A program made the position numbers and the translations under genes. Positions 13,821 through 23,218 of a DNA stretch of 26,253 nucleotides are shown piece by piece (the first letter of the stretch is position 1; every line of letters begins with the position of its first letter). The DNA is from JBBQZL01 sp038207745 (GTDB lineage Bacteria; Actinomycetota; Thermoleophilia; Solirubrobacterales; 70-9). The notes below the pieces were generated by a model. The model was given only the letters and a program-made list of their open reading frames with translations, searched no databases and had not been told where the DNA came from. The stretch lies in NCBI GenBank assembly GCA_038207745.1, contig JBBQZL010000007.1, positions 1 to 26,253 on the forward strand. The letters run 5' to 3'.

Positions 13821-15440
13821 TCAGTGCCGGAAGTGGCGGTGCCGGGTGAAGACCATCGCGACGCCGTCGTCCTCGCAGGCCGCGATCACCTCGCCGTCGC
13901 GCTTGCTGCCGCCGGGCTGGATCACGGCGGTTGATCCTGCCTGGATCGCGAGTTCGGGTCCATCGGCGAAGGGGAAGAAGGCGTCGGATGCGACGGCGGA
14001 TTCCGCGAGCAATCCATCGGCGTCATCCTCGCGGGCATCGCGGCACTTCTCGACTGCGAGTCGAACCGAGTCGACGCGGCTCATCTGCCCGGCTCCGATC
14101 CCGAGCGTCGCACCGTCCCTGGCGATCACGATGCCGTTTGAGCGAACGTGGCGGACCACGGTCCAGGCGAACTGCATGTCCTGCCACTGCTGCTCGGTGG
14201 GCTCGATGCCGGTCACGACCTCCATCAGCTCGCGCGGCTCGGGGTCGCCGTCCCGGTCCTGGATCAGCATGCCGCCGTGGACCCGTTTGAAGTCTCGCTC
14301 GGCTGCATCGGGCTCGCGATCCTCCTCGTCGCAGAGGATCCGGATCGCCTCCTTCTGCTGGAGTACCTCGAGCGCCTCCGGCGAGTAGCCGGGCGAGATC
14401 AGGACTTCGACGAAGTTCTTGTGGAGTTCGACGGCCAGGTCGGCGTCGATCTCGCGATTGAGGGCGATCACGCCGCCGTATGCAGACATCGGATCGCAGG
14501 CCAGCGCCTTCAGGTAGGCCTCGAGCGCGTCCTCGCCGATCGCAACGCCACAGGGATTGTTGTGCTTGACGATCACGCAGGCGGGCTGCTTGAAATCGCC
14601 GACCAGGCGGCGCGCCGAGTCGAGGTCGAGCACGTTGTTGAAGGACAACGCACGCCCGTGCAGCTTCGAAACGCGGGAGAGGACGTGGACACCCGCGCCG
14701 GTTTCCGAGTAGAGCGCCCCGCGTTGGTGTGGGTTCTCGCCGTAGCTCAGGTCGAGCACCTTCTCGTAGCCGACGACCAGGTGCTCGGGGAAATCCTCGT
14801 AGCTGGTTGAGAACCAGCGGCTGATCGCGGCGTCGTAGCGGGCGGTCTGGGCGAAAGCCTCGTTGGCGAGCCAGTGGCGCGTCGACTCGGAGACCTCGCC
14901 GCCCGACTCATGGAGTTCGGCCAGCACTGCATCGTAGCTCTCCGGCTTGACCACGACGGCCACGCCCCTGTGGTTCTTGGCTGCGGCGCGGATCATCGTC
15001 GGACCGCCGATGTCGATGTTCTCGATCGCGATCTCGGGGTCGACATCGCGGTTGGCGATCGTCCGCTCGAAGGGATATAGGTTGACGCAGACCAGGTCGA
15101 TCGGCTGGATCTCCTCGCGCTCCAGCGTTGCCATGTGCTCGGGGTCATCGCGCCGAGCCAGCAGCGCCGCGTGAAGTCGCGGATGCAAGGTCTTGACCCG
15201 CCCGTCGAGGATCTCCTCCTGGCCGGTGAACACGGAGACGTCGGTGACCTCGATCCCGGCCTCGCGCAGTGACGCGGCGGTGCCACCGGTGGAGAGGATC
15301 TCGACTCCCAACTCGGCGAGCCCTCGGGCAAAGTCGGCGACCCCGGTCTTGTCGGAGACCGAGACCAGCGCCCTGCGTATCCGGACTGCTCCGTCAGACG
15401 GTTCGGTGGAGCCTTCGGCTGGGTTGCTTGGCTCGGACAC
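13821..15440 (-). CDS. purH: bifunctional AICAR formyltransferase/IMP cyclohydrolase
   Basis: Catalyses the last two steps to IMP. The N-terminal MGS-like cyclohydrolase domain (about 20-215) shows RRALVSVSDKTG, STGGTAASLREAG and DGRVKTLHPRLHAALLARR. The C-terminal AICAR transformylase shows VIVKHNNPCGVAI (catalytic Lys-His), SAYGGVIALNREID, SNGIVIARDGATLGIGAGQMSRVDS and DAFFPFADG. I chose GTG 15440 (539 aa), since the family starts shortly before RRALxSVSDK; 24 extra polar residues precede it, and the longer frame to 15515 would overlap purN. Last gene of the pur cluster; 49 bp after purN. Confidence 0.95.
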   Translation of the reverse strand: MSEPSNPAEGSTEPSDGAVRIRRALVSVSDKTGVADFARGLAELGVEILSTGGTAASLREAGIEVTDVSVFTGQEEILDGRVKTLHPRLHAALLARRDDPEHMATLEREEIQPIDLVCVNLYPFERTIANRDVDPEIAIENIDIGGPTMIRAAAKNHRGVAVVVKPESYDAVLAELHESGGEVSESTRHWLANEAFAQTARYDAAISRWFSTSYEDFPEHLVVGYEKVLDLSYGENPHQRGALYSETGAGVHVLSRVSKLHGRALSFNNVLDLDSARRLVGDFKQPACVIVKHNNPCGVAIGEDALEAYLKALACDPMSAYGGVIALNREIDADLAVELHKNFVEVLISPGYSPEALEVLQQKEAIRILCDEEDREPDAAERDFKRVHGGMLIQDRDGDPEPRELMEVVTGIEPTEQQWQDMQFAWTVVRHVRSNGIVIARDGATLGIGAGQMSRVDSVRLAVEKCRDAREDDADGLLAESAVASDAFFPFADGPELAIQAGSTAVIQPGGSKRDGEVIAACEDDGVAMVFTRHRHFRH

Positions 15441-15489
15441 TCGAGGCGCCGAGTCTATAGACGGGGAGCGAGCCGCGGCAGGACGCGAT

Positions 15490-16143
15490 TCAGGTGATCC
15501 GGACCCGCCGGCCATCGAGGCTGACCCGGCCCTGCGCGATCATCCGGATCGCTTCGGGGTAGAGCCCATGCTCGGTCCCGCGGACGACCTCTTCGAGCGC
15601 CTGACGGTTGCCGCTTCTCGGAACCTCGACCGCGCGCTGGACGATGATCGGCCCGGAGTCGACGCCGTCGTCGACAAAATGGACCGTCACTCCGGTGACG
15701 CTGACCCCGTGTTCCAGGGCCTGCCCGATCGCATCAAGTCCGGGGAATGAGGGGAGCAGCGCCGGATGGATGTTGATCACCCTGCCGGTGAAGCGGGAGA
15801 TGAAATCCGCGGAGAGAAGCTGCATGTACCCGGCCAGCACCACCAGATCCACCTGTAGTGCCTCGAGCCAGTCCGCGATCGCCTCGTCGCGGACCGCGCG
15901 TTCACCAAATGCATCCCGGGGGAAGGTCGCAGTGGGGATATCCGCTGCCCGGGCGCGCTCCAGGGCGCCGGCGGCCGGTTGGTCGGATCCGACGCCGACG
16001 ACCTCAACGACAGGCCCGCCGGGCCCGGCCTCGTAACCGTGCGCCTGGTCGATGATCGCCTGCAGGTTGGTGCCCCCACCGGAGGCGAGAACAGCGATAC
16101 GAAATCCGGGCCCGGCCTCGCTGACGCTCGCATTGCCTTGCAC
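15490..16143 (-). CDS. purN: phosphoribosylglycinamide formyltransferase
   Basis: Transfers formyl from 10-formyl-THF to GAR. The motifs are FRIAVLASGGGTNLQAII (13-30), VVLAGYMQLLS, VINIHPALLPSFPG with the catalytic Asn-His, and VTVHFVDDGVDSGPIIVQ with the catalytic Asp. GTG 16143 (217 aa) lies 7 bp after the purF stop; the longer frame back to 16524 would run inside purF and is a shadow. The C-terminus (EGLY-like HGLYPEAIRMIAQGRV) is complete. Confidence 0.95.
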   Translation of the reverse strand: MQGNASVSEAGPGFRIAVLASGGGTNLQAIIDQAHGYEAGPGGPVVEVVGVGSDQPAAGALERARAADIPTATFPRDAFGERAVRDEAIADWLEALQVDLVVLAGYMQLLSADFISRFTGRVINIHPALLPSFPGLDAIGQALEHGVSVTGVTVHFVDDGVDSGPIIVQRAVEVPRSGNRQALEEVVRGTEHGLYPEAIRMIAQGRVSLDGRRVRIT

Positions 16144-16150
16144 GTGCTGC

Positions 16151-17617
16151 TCAGCGAGCTGCGGGGGTGACTGCGATCTCTTCGAGATCGAACTTGCCGT
16201 CGGCGTTCTCATGGTCGTCGCCAAGCGGGTAATTGCCGGTGAAGCACGCATCGCAGTGGATTTCGGCCGGAGTGCCCACCGCTTCGTAAACGCCCTCAAT
16301 CGAGAGGTAGGCAAGTGAGTCGGCACCAACTTCGGCTGCAACCTCGGCGGGAGTGCGGTCATGGGCGACCATCTCCTCCGGTTTCGACATGTCGATCCCG
16401 TAGTGACAGGCGTGGCGTATCGGCGGCGCGGAGATCCGCAGGTGGACCTCGCTGGCGCCGACATCACGGAGCATCTTGACGATCTGGCGGGTCGTGTTGC
16501 CGCGGACGATCGAGTCGTCGACAACCACCACGCGCCTGCCCTCGATGATCTCCCTGAGCGGGTTGAACTTCATCCGCAGGCCGTGCTTTCGAAGCTCCTG
16601 GCCGGGCTGGATGAATGTCCGGGCGACGTAGCGATTCTTGATCAGCCCGTCGTCCTGCGGGATGCCGGATGCCCGCGCGAAACCGTTTGCGGCCGGCTTT
16701 CCGGAGTCGGGAACCGCGATCACGAGGTCGGCCTCGACCGGCGATTCCTCCCAGAGCAGCTCGCCCATCCGACCACGGACCTGCTGGAGGACACGGCCCT
16801 CGAGGCGGGTGTCGGGCCGGGAAAAGTAGATGTGCTCGAAGACGCACTGGGCGTGGCGCTCGCCCTCGATCACCTGGCGGGTCTCGATCCCGCGCTCGGA
16901 GAGGGAGACCAACTCACCCGGGCGGATCTCGCGGAGCAGCTTGGCGCCGATGATGTCGAAGGCACAGCTCTCGGAGGCGACGACGTAGCGATCACCAAGC
17001 TGGCCGAGTGATAGCGGGCGGACCCCGTGCGGATCGCGGAAGGCGACGATCGCGTGCTTGGTCATCGCGACGGTCGAGTAGGCGCCCTTGAGGCGCGGCA
17101 TCACGTCGGCTACCGCGTCCTCGATGTAGCGGCCCTGGTTGGAGGAGAGAAGCGCCGCGATTATCTCGGAGTCTGTGCTGCCGCGGAACTCGATCCCCTT
17201 CTTGCGCAGATCGCCCCAGAGCTCGACCGCGTTGGTCAGGTTCCCGTTGTGGGCCAGTGCCAACTCACGGCCATCGTCGCGCCAGACCGGTTGCGCGTTC
17301 TCCCAGCCGCCGGAGCCGGTGGTCGAATAGCGGACGTGGCCGATCGCCATGTCGCCCTCGAGTGCCTGCAGCCGCTCCTCGTTGAAGACCTGTGAGACGA
17401 GACCTGTATCGCGCATCGTCGTGATGTGGCCGCCCTCGCAGGCCGCGATCCCGGCTGACTCCTGCCCGCGATGCTGCAGCGCATAGAGGCTGAAGTAGGC
17501 GAGTCGGGCGACCTCGTGTCCGGGGGCGAATATGCCAAAGACGCCGCACTCATCGCGCGGTCCATCCCGGTCATCGAGAACCGGCTCGGAGAGGGGTAGC
17601 GGAGGCAAGGAGACCAA
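16151..17617 (-). CDS. purF: amidophosphoribosyltransferase, Fe-S type
   Basis: Commits PRPP to purine synthesis using glutamine. The nucleophile is C24 in RDECGVFGIFAPG, so 23 residues would be removed as a propeptide. Ntn glutaminase blocks follow (YALQHRGQESAGI, HVRYSTTGSGGWENAQPV, LAHNGNLTNA, RGSTDSEIIAALL). The PRTase PRPP loop is VVVVDDSIVRGNTTRQIV. The four 4Fe-4S ligands of the Bacillus-type enzyme are recognisable: QCVFEHIYFSRPD, HACHYGIDM, and CDACFTGNYP (two Cys). The start is a TTG (17617, or 17608); no ATG or GTG fits. Oxygen-sensitive regulation through the cluster is known for this type. Gap of 129 bp after purL. Confidence 0.95.
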   Translation of the reverse strand: MVSLPPLPLSEPVLDDRDGPRDECGVFGIFAPGHEVARLAYFSLYALQHRGQESAGIAACEGGHITTMRDTGLVSQVFNEERLQALEGDMAIGHVRYSTTGSGGWENAQPVWRDDGRELALAHNGNLTNAVELWGDLRKKGIEFRGSTDSEIIAALLSSNQGRYIEDAVADVMPRLKGAYSTVAMTKHAIVAFRDPHGVRPLSLGQLGDRYVVASESCAFDIIGAKLLREIRPGELVSLSERGIETRQVIEGERHAQCVFEHIYFSRPDTRLEGRVLQQVRGRMGELLWEESPVEADLVIAVPDSGKPAANGFARASGIPQDDGLIKNRYVARTFIQPGQELRKHGLRMKFNPLREIIEGRRVVVVDDSIVRGNTTRQIVKMLRDVGASEVHLRISAPPIRHACHYGIDMSKPEEMVAHDRTPAEVAAEVGADSLAYLSIEGVYEAVGTPAEIHCDACFTGNYPLGDDHENADGKFDLEEIAVTPAAR

Positions 17618-17746
17618 GGATGAGATCGGTCGGGTGGGTCGACTACCTACCGAAACAGGGTAGCAATGGGTTCGGGCGAGCGCGCTGCGCGAGGCATGGT
17701 CGGCGGAAGGTCCCGCCAGGCTGTTTTGACTTGCCGGCCAGGTTCT

Positions 17747-19930
17747 TCAGTCTTCGGCGCGTTGCGCAAGCGAGTCCCACGCCTGCGAGGCCTCGGCAAG
17801 CAGGAGGTCGATTTTCTGCTCACCGACCTTGATCACGACCTCTTTGCCGGTGGCTGTGCCGAGCAGGATCATCTCGACGCCGTGCCCGCCGATCCGCTCG
17901 AGTTCCGAGCGATCGCCGGCGATGACGAAGCCGCCAGGCCCTTCGCCGAACAGTGCATCCGCGGGCGAGCAGTCACGCAGCGAGGCAAGGGTCGACAGGT
18001 CGACGTTGCAGCCGACATCGGAGGCGATTGCGCACTCGGCAAGCGCACAGGCGGCGCCGCCGTCGCTGATGTCGTGGGCCGTCTTTGCAAGACCGGAGCG
18101 GACAGCTTCGCGGATCGCGATCAGCGCCTCCCCGATTGCGCCGATGTCGTGGTCTGGTAACCCCGGGCCGAGCCGGCCGCGAAGCTTCTCGAGTTCAGAG
18201 CCGGCAGGAGACGGATCAAATGGCCCGACCAGCGCGATCGAGTCGCCGTCCTTCCAGGCGATACCGGCGGCGCGCCCCGGGTCGGGCACCTCGCCGACCA
18301 TGCCGATCACCGGCGTCGGGTAGATGGGCCCATCGGCGCCCTCGTTGTAGAGGGAGACATTGCCGCCGACGACGGGCAGGCCAAGCGCCGTGCACGCATC
18401 GGCGAGTCCGGTCACGGCCTTGGTCAGCTGCCAAGCCTGGGTCGGCTTCTCGGGGTTGCCGAAGTTGAGGCAGTTGGTCACCCCCAGCGGCTCGGCGCCG
18501 ACGCAGGCCAGGTTCGCGGCGCACTCGAGCGTCGCCTCGACCGTCCCGGTGTACGGGTCGCAGGCGACGCGGCGGCCGTTGCCGTCGATCGCGACCGCGA
18601 TCGCCGTATCCGCCTCGGGGATGCTGAGCACAGCCGCATCCGCGCTGCCGGGGCGCCGGTTGGTCCGCGATCCGACCATCGAATCGTATTGCTCATAGGC
18701 CCATCGCTTCGAGGCGATGTTGGGTGAGCCGAGCAGCGCCAGCAGCGTCTCGTCGGCGGAGATCTCGTCGCTGATCTCGGCCCGGTTGCCGTAGATCCAG
18801 CCCGAGGGCTGCGCGGGATCCAGGTCATAGAGCGGGCAGCCATCGACGAGCACGCCGATCGGCATGTCACCGACGACATCGCCGCCCTTTAGAATCCGGA
18901 TCCGGCCGTTGTCGGTCACCTCACCGATCACCGCTGACCCGGTCTGCCACTTCTCGCAGATCCGCAGCACCTCGGACACGATCTCGGGCTCGACGACCGC
19001 GAGCATCCGCTCCTGGGACTCGGAGACCATGATCTCGAACGGCTCCATATCCGCCTCGCGAAGCGGCACCCTTGCGACATCGATGTCGATGCCCACATCG
19101 CCTGCAGATGCCATCTCCGCGGCCGAGGAGGTCAGCCCGGCGGCACCGAGATCCTGGAGCGAGACCAGCAGTCCGAGCTCGAGCAACTCGAGGCAACACT
19201 CGAGGACCTTGGACTCCTCGAACGGGTCCCCGATCTGAACCGTCGGGCGCTTCGAGTCGCCCGCGTCCCCGAGCTCGGCGGAGGCGAGCACCGAGGCGCC
19301 GCCGATGCCGTCACGACCCGTCGACGCGCCCATCAGGACAACCTGGTTTCCGATTCCCGCAGCCGCGGCCCTGACCATGTCATTGGTCTGGGCAACACCG
19401 ACACACATCGCATTGACGAGGCAGTTCTGCTCGTAGGGCGCCTCGAAGTAGATCTCGCCGCCGACCGTCGCAACCCCGATCGAGTTTCCGTAGTGGCCAA
19501 TCCCGCGGACCGCGCCGTCGAGCAGGTATCGGGAGCGTGCCGAGTCGATCTCACCGAATCGCAGCGAGTCGAGGATCGCGATCGGCCTGGCGCCGAGCGC
19601 AAAGACATCGCGGAGGATGCCGCCGACCCCCGTTGCCGCCCCCTCGAATGGCTCGACCGCGCTCGGGTGGTTGTGGGACTCGACCTTGAAGGCGATCGCA
19701 TATCCGTTGCCTATATCGACGGCGCCGGCGTTCTCACCGGGCCCCATCACCACCCGCTCACCCTCGGTGGGCAGAGCACTCAGGAGCTTCTTCGAGTGCT
19801 TGTAGGAGCAGTGCTCGGACCAGAGCAGCGAGAACATCGCCAGCTCGACTCCGTTCGGCTCGCGGCCCAACTGCTCGCAGATCAGCGCGTACTCGGAGTC
19901 GGTCAGTCCGAGTTCGACGTGCTTGCTCAC
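17747..19930 (-). CDS. purL: phosphoribosylformylglycinamidine synthase subunit PurL
   Basis: ATP-dependent synthetase subunit, 727 aa, the short form that works with PurS and PurQ. Visible are FSLLWSEHCSYKHSKKLL (33-50), VMGPGENAGAVDIGNGYAIAFKVESHNHPSAVEPFEGAATGVGG in pieces at 61-104, DVFALGARPIAILDSLRFG, and LMGASTGRDGIGGASVLAS. DLGAAGLTSS, CDPYTGTVEA and KTAHDISDGGAACALAECA complete the two AIRS-like halves. GTG 19930 overlaps the purQ stop as GTGA, so the synthetase and glutaminase subunits are translationally coupled. Confidence 0.97.
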   Translation of the reverse strand: MSKHVELGLTDSEYALICEQLGREPNGVELAMFSLLWSEHCSYKHSKKLLSALPTEGERVVMGPGENAGAVDIGNGYAIAFKVESHNHPSAVEPFEGAATGVGGILRDVFALGARPIAILDSLRFGEIDSARSRYLLDGAVRGIGHYGNSIGVATVGGEIYFEAPYEQNCLVNAMCVGVAQTNDMVRAAAAGIGNQVVLMGASTGRDGIGGASVLASAELGDAGDSKRPTVQIGDPFEESKVLECCLELLELGLLVSLQDLGAAGLTSSAAEMASAGDVGIDIDVARVPLREADMEPFEIMVSESQERMLAVVEPEIVSEVLRICEKWQTGSAVIGEVTDNGRIRILKGGDVVGDMPIGVLVDGCPLYDLDPAQPSGWIYGNRAEISDEISADETLLALLGSPNIASKRWAYEQYDSMVGSRTNRRPGSADAAVLSIPEADTAIAVAIDGNGRRVACDPYTGTVEATLECAANLACVGAEPLGVTNCLNFGNPEKPTQAWQLTKAVTGLADACTALGLPVVGGNVSLYNEGADGPIYPTPVIGMVGEVPDPGRAAGIAWKDGDSIALVGPFDPSPAGSELEKLRGRLGPGLPDHDIGAIGEALIAIREAVRSGLAKTAHDISDGGAACALAECAIASDVGCNVDLSTLASLRDCSPADALFGEGPGGFVIAGDRSELERIGGHGVEMILLGTATGKEVVIKVGEQKIDLLLAEASQAWDSLAQRAED

Positions 19931-20598
19931 GCGGCGACCATGCCGAGCGCCGCGAACAGCCTCAGCCCGTCGGCGCTGCCGCCGGCTCCGATATCGACCG
20001 CGTGCTCGGGATGCGGCATCAGCCCGAGCACGTTGCCGGTCTCGTTGGTCACACCCGCGATGTCGCGCAGCGAGCCGTTGGGGTTCTGCCCCGGCGCGTA
20101 GCGAAAGGCGATCTGACGATTCGCCTCGAGCCGGTCGAGCGTCTCCTCCGGGGCGAAGAAGCGGCCGGTCTGATGCTTCGCCGGTATCGAGAGCCGCTCG
20201 CCGTTTTCGATTCCCCGCATGAAGGGCGAGTCGGAGTCACCTGCTATGAGGTCAACCTGCAGGCAGTTGAATCGAAGGTTCTCGTTGGCAAGCAGGGCCC
20301 CGGGCAACAGCCCGGCTTCGCAGAGGACCTGGAACCCGTTGCAGATTCCGAGCACCGGTCCTCCGGCTGCGGCGAACTCGGCAACAGCACCCATCGCGGG
20401 AGAGAACTGAGCGATCGCTCCGGCCCGGAGGTAGTCCCCGTATGAGAACCCACCAGGTACGACGACTGCATCGATACCGCCCAGGTCGCGATCGTCATGC
20501 CAGACGAGCTGCGCGTCACCGGCGAGCGAGCATGCATTGAGGGCGTCGCGCTCGTCGCATGAGCCTGGAAACTGGAGTACGCCCCACGTCACGCCCAT
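19927..20598 (-). CDS. purQ: phosphoribosylformylglycinamidine synthase subunit PurQ (glutaminase)
   Basis: Class I glutamine amidotransferase, 223 aa, supplying ammonia to PurL. The nucleophile is C86 in GPVLGICNGFQVLCEAGLLPG, and the His/Glu pair is H196/E198 in GLMPHPEHA. Also seen are VLQFPGSCDERDA (7-19) and AVVVPGGFSYGDYLRAG (44-60), both characteristic of PurQ rather than other amidotransferases. ATG 20598 lies 2 nt after the purS stop. Confidence 0.97.
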   Translation of the reverse strand: MGVTWGVLQFPGSCDERDALNACSLAGDAQLVWHDDRDLGGIDAVVVPGGFSYGDYLRAGAIAQFSPAMGAVAEFAAAGGPVLGICNGFQVLCEAGLLPGALLANENLRFNCLQVDLIAGDSDSPFMRGIENGERLSIPAKHQTGRFFAPEETLDRLEANRQIAFRYAPGQNPNGSLRDIAGVTNETGNVLGLMPHPEHAVDIGAGGSADGLRLFAALGMVAA

Positions 20599-20600
20599 GC

Positions 20601-20831
20601 TCAGGACTCCCCGATCTGCTCGATCTCGTAGTCCTCGATCAGCGGGTTGGCCAGCAGCTTCTCGCAGAGGGACTCGAGTTGGTCGGCGTTCTCGATCTCG
20701 AGTTCGACCAGGCGACCAATATGAACTCGCCCGACGCCTTCGAAGCCCAGCGCGGGCAGCGCACGCTCGACCGCCTTGCCCTGCGCGTCGAGAATTCCCT
20801 CCTTGGGGCGGATCAGAATTCGTGCCTTCAC
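20601..20831 (-). CDS. purS: phosphoribosylformylglycinamidine synthase subunit PurS
   Basis: Small bridging subunit of the PurLQS complex, 76 aa: VKARILIRPKEGILDAQGKAV at the start, then ALGFEGVGRVHIGRLVELEIE, and CEKLLANPLIEDYEIE at the end, all diagnostic. GTG 20831 is preceded by AGAGGA at about 9 nt and lies 16 bp after purC; the frame further upstream runs into purC and is a shadow. Confidence 0.96.
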   Translation of the reverse strand: MKARILIRPKEGILDAQGKAVERALPALGFEGVGRVHIGRLVELEIENADQLESLCEKLLANPLIEDYEIEQIGES

Positions 20832-20847
20832 TTGGTGAGTCCTCTCG

Positions 20848-21699
20848 CTAGAAGGTGAGGCCGGTGATGCGCTCGTAGGCCTCGACGTACTTCGCCCGGG
20901 TCTGTTCGACCACATCTGCAGGCAGCTCCGGTGCCGGCGGGGTGTGATCCCAGCCCTCCCCATTCGCCCAATCGCGGACGTACTGCTTGTCAAATGACGG
21001 CTGGGTCTGCCCGGGACTGTAAAGATCGGCCGGCCAGAAGCGGGAGGAATCCGGGGTCAGGACCTCGTCGCCGAGGACTACCTCGGCACCGGCGTGACGG
21101 CCGAACTCGAACTTGGTGTCGGCGAGGATGATCCCGTGCTCCGCCGCGTGCTCCGCCGCGAACTTGTAGAGCTCGATCGAGACTCCTCGAAGCGCGTCCA
21201 TGATCCCGCGGTCCCCGACGATCTCGGCCGCCTTCTCGAAGTCGACGTTCTCATCGTGGTCGCCGATATCGGCCTTCGTGGCAGGCGTGAAGATCGGCTC
21301 CGGCAGCCTGTCGGATTCCTGGAGACCGTCGGGCAGGGCAACCCCGCAGATGGCGCGATTCGCCTGGTACTCCTTCCAACCGGAGCCGGAGAGATAGCCG
21401 CGGACCACGCACTCGACCGGGTACATCTCGAGCTTGCGGACCCGGATCGCGCGGTCGGTCACCTCTTCGGGCACATCGATCGAGATCAGGTGATTGGGGA
21501 CGATCTCGGTCGTGTTCTCGAACCAGAAGTTCGACATCCGGGTCAGGACCTTGCCCTTGTCCGGAATCGGCGTCGGCATGATCACGTCGTAGATCGAGAT
21601 CCGGTCCGAGGCGACCATCAGCAGGTCGTCGTCCCACTCGTAGATCTCGCGGACCTTGCCGGAGGAGTGGAGCTTCAGGTCGGAGAGGGAAACAGTCAT
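20848..21699 (-). CDS. purC: SAICAR synthase
   Basis: Ligates aspartate to CAIR, 283 aa. Family blocks: SSGKVREIYEWDDDLLMVASDRISIYD in the N-terminal region (12-38), IPDKGKVLTRMSNFWFENT, VECVVRGYLSGSGWKEY (eukaryote/actinobacterial-type long form), FTPATKADIGDHDENV, IILADTKFEFGRHAG, EVLTPDSSRFWPADLY and SFDKQYVRDWANGEGWDH. ATG 21699 is the first gene of the pur cluster and is divergent from the P450. A TAGCAT hexamer ends 11 nt upstream. No purine riboswitch fits in the 69-bp gap. Confidence 0.96.
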   Translation of the reverse strand: MTVSLSDLKLHSSGKVREIYEWDDDLLMVASDRISIYDVIMPTPIPDKGKVLTRMSNFWFENTTEIVPNHLISIDVPEEVTDRAIRVRKLEMYPVECVVRGYLSGSGWKEYQANRAICGVALPDGLQESDRLPEPIFTPATKADIGDHDENVDFEKAAEIVGDRGIMDALRGVSIELYKFAAEHAAEHGIILADTKFEFGRHAGAEVVLGDEVLTPDSSRFWPADLYSPGQTQPSFDKQYVRDWANGEGWDHTPPAPELPADVVEQTRAKYVEAYERITGLTF

Positions 21700-21710
21700 C
21701 GCCTGCCCCG

Positions 21711-21716
21711 ATGCTA
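21711..21716 (-). promoter_or_regulatory. -10-like TAGCAT for the pur operon
   Basis: TAGCAT on the minus strand ends 11 nt before the purC ATG, giving a leader of only a few nt. The 69-bp purC/P450 gap must hold both promoters; I see no convincing one for the P450. Confidence 0.3.
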
Positions 21717-21768
21717 GCTACCTGCCGGGCGGATCGGGGTGGCGCCTTTTGGCTCCGGGTGCAACTCT

Positions 21769-23103
21769 ATGTATGTGGACTTCCCGCCCGGCCCGACGAT
21801 CCCGCCCTACCTCCAGACCCTTCGCTGGTTCTACAGGCCGATCCCGTTCATGCAGCAGGCCCGGAGGCAGTACGGCGAGACCTTCAGCGTCACCTTTATC
21901 CGATTTGAACGTCCGATGGTCTTGTTCTCGGATCCTGCCGCGATCAAGGAGCTCTACATAAACCCCGCCCACACACTCCCGCCCGGGCGGGAGCTGCTGC
22001 TCGAACCGGTGATGGGTCCCCGCTCGATCCTGCTGCTCGAGGGTTCCGACCACCTCTCCCGGCGCAAGCTGATGTTGCCGCCTTTTCACGGCGAGCGGAT
22101 GCGCGCATACGAGGACGTGATGGAAGAGGTGATCCACGCCGAGGTCGACAGCTGGAGGATCGGCGAGTCCTTCCCGATCCACACCCGGATGCAGGCGGTG
22201 ACGCTCGAGATCATCCTGCGGGCCGTCTTCGGTGTCACCGACCCTGAGCGGCTCGTCAAGTTGCGACAGGTGCTCGGCCGCGTGCTCGAGAAGACCGCCT
22301 CGCCGGGACTTCAACTGCTCGGCCTCACGACACGCAACCTCAAGCGCGGACCGTGGGCCCAGTTTCAGGCAATGCTGCGAGAGGTCGACGTCGTGCTCCA
22401 CCAGGAGATCGCGGAGCGCCGCAACGACCCGACTCTTGCCGAGCGCGAGGACATCCTCTCGCTGATGCTGATGGCCAGGTTCGAGGACGGCGCCCCGATG
22501 AGCGACGACGAGCTTCGCGATCAGCTGATGACCCTGCTGCTTGCCGGTCATGAGACCACCGCGACGGCGCTGGCCTGGACCTTCGACCTCCTGCTCCGGC
22601 ATCCGCAGGTGTTGGGCCGCCTGCGCGAGGAGCTGATCGACGGCGGCGAGGAGTATCTGCGCGCCGTGATCGCCGAGGGGCTTCGCATCCGGCCGGTCAT
22701 CCCTCTCGCCGGGCGCCGCCTGACCAGCGAGCTGGAGGTTGACGGGATCGTTCTCGAACCCGGCACCGATGCAACCCCGTGCATCTGGATGACCCACACC
22801 CGCGCCGATATCTACCGGGATCCATTCGCCTACAGGCCGGAGAGATTCCTCGGCGAGGCTCCGGACACCTATGCATGGATCCCGTTCGGCGGCGGCGTCC
22901 GCCGCTGCCTCGGCGCCGCCTTCGCCGAGTTTGAGATGAAGGTCGTTCTTCGCGAGGTGGTCGGCCGATGCGCACTCGAGGGCGTTGATCCGAATCCGCA
23001 GCGGATCGCGCGCCGCAACATCACCCTCTCACCGCGGGATGGAACGCCGGTCGTGGTCAGATCGCGGCGCGACTCCGCGGTCGGAGCCCCCGCACCCGCC
23101 TGA
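21769..23103 (+). CDS. cytochrome P450 (CYP135/138-like)
   Basis: A 444-residue soluble haem monooxygenase. The N-terminus DFPPGPTIPPYLQTLRWFYRP is like mycobacterial CYP135/138 types. Helix-I motif LLLAGHETTATALAW (257-270), ExxR at E303-R306 in EGLRIRP, PERFL (357-361), and haem loop FGGGVRRCLGAAFAEFE with the axial C380. HLSRRKLMLPPFHGERM (95-111) is the helix-C region with the conserved Arg pair. No membrane anchor, so it should be cytoplasmic and need ferredoxin and reductase, which are not here. ATG 21769 was chosen over an upstream start at 21739 because the PPGP block normally lies within the first ten residues. Substrate unknown. Confidence 0.94.
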   Translation: MYVDFPPGPTIPPYLQTLRWFYRPIPFMQQARRQYGETFSVTFIRFERPMVLFSDPAAIKELYINPAHTLPPGRELLLEPVMGPRSILLLEGSDHLSRRKLMLPPFHGERMRAYEDVMEEVIHAEVDSWRIGESFPIHTRMQAVTLEIILRAVFGVTDPERLVKLRQVLGRVLEKTASPGLQLLGLTTRNLKRGPWAQFQAMLREVDVVLHQEIAERRNDPTLAEREDILSLMLMARFEDGAPMSDDELRDQLMTLLLAGHETTATALAWTFDLLLRHPQVLGRLREELIDGGEEYLRAVIAEGLRIRPVIPLAGRRLTSELEVDGIVLEPGTDATPCIWMTHTRADIYRDPFAYRPERFLGEAPDTYAWIPFGGGVRRCLGAAFAEFEMKVVLREVVGRCALEGVDPNPQRIARRNITLSPRDGTPVVVRSRRDSAVGAPAPA

Positions 23104-23118
23104 TCAAGCCCCTTCCCG

Positions 23119-23148
23119 TTGCTGGTACGCGCCCGGCTCGGGTACGCT
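23119..23148 (+). promoter_or_regulatory. candidate promoter for the ceramidase-like gene
   Basis: TTGCTG (23119-23124) and TACGCT (23143-23148) are 18 bp apart in the 115-bp gap after the P450 stop. The start codon is 70 bp further, with GGGGAGG at 23207-23213. Confidence 0.4.
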
Positions 23149-23218
23149 TTCGGGCGGATGAGAAACGGCCCATGTTGGGGTCGCATTGGCGCTGATGGGA
23201 ATCAATGGGGAGGCAGTG

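Noticed and set aside
15490..16524. PurN with a 127-residue N-terminal extension
   Set aside because: The extension lies inside purF in another frame and is Arg/Ser/Thr-rich without domain features; GTG 16143 gives a normal PurN.
17618..17746. Search for a promoter or regulatory RNA in the purL-purF gap
   Set aside because: Only short, weak inverted repeats (GGCGG/CCGCC, CTACC/GGTAG) are present; no -35/-10 pair with acceptable spacing on the minus strand.
20832..20993. PurS with an N-terminal extension
   Set aside because: It overlaps the purC 3' end; GTG 20831 has a good ribosome-binding site and gives the normal 76-residue protein.
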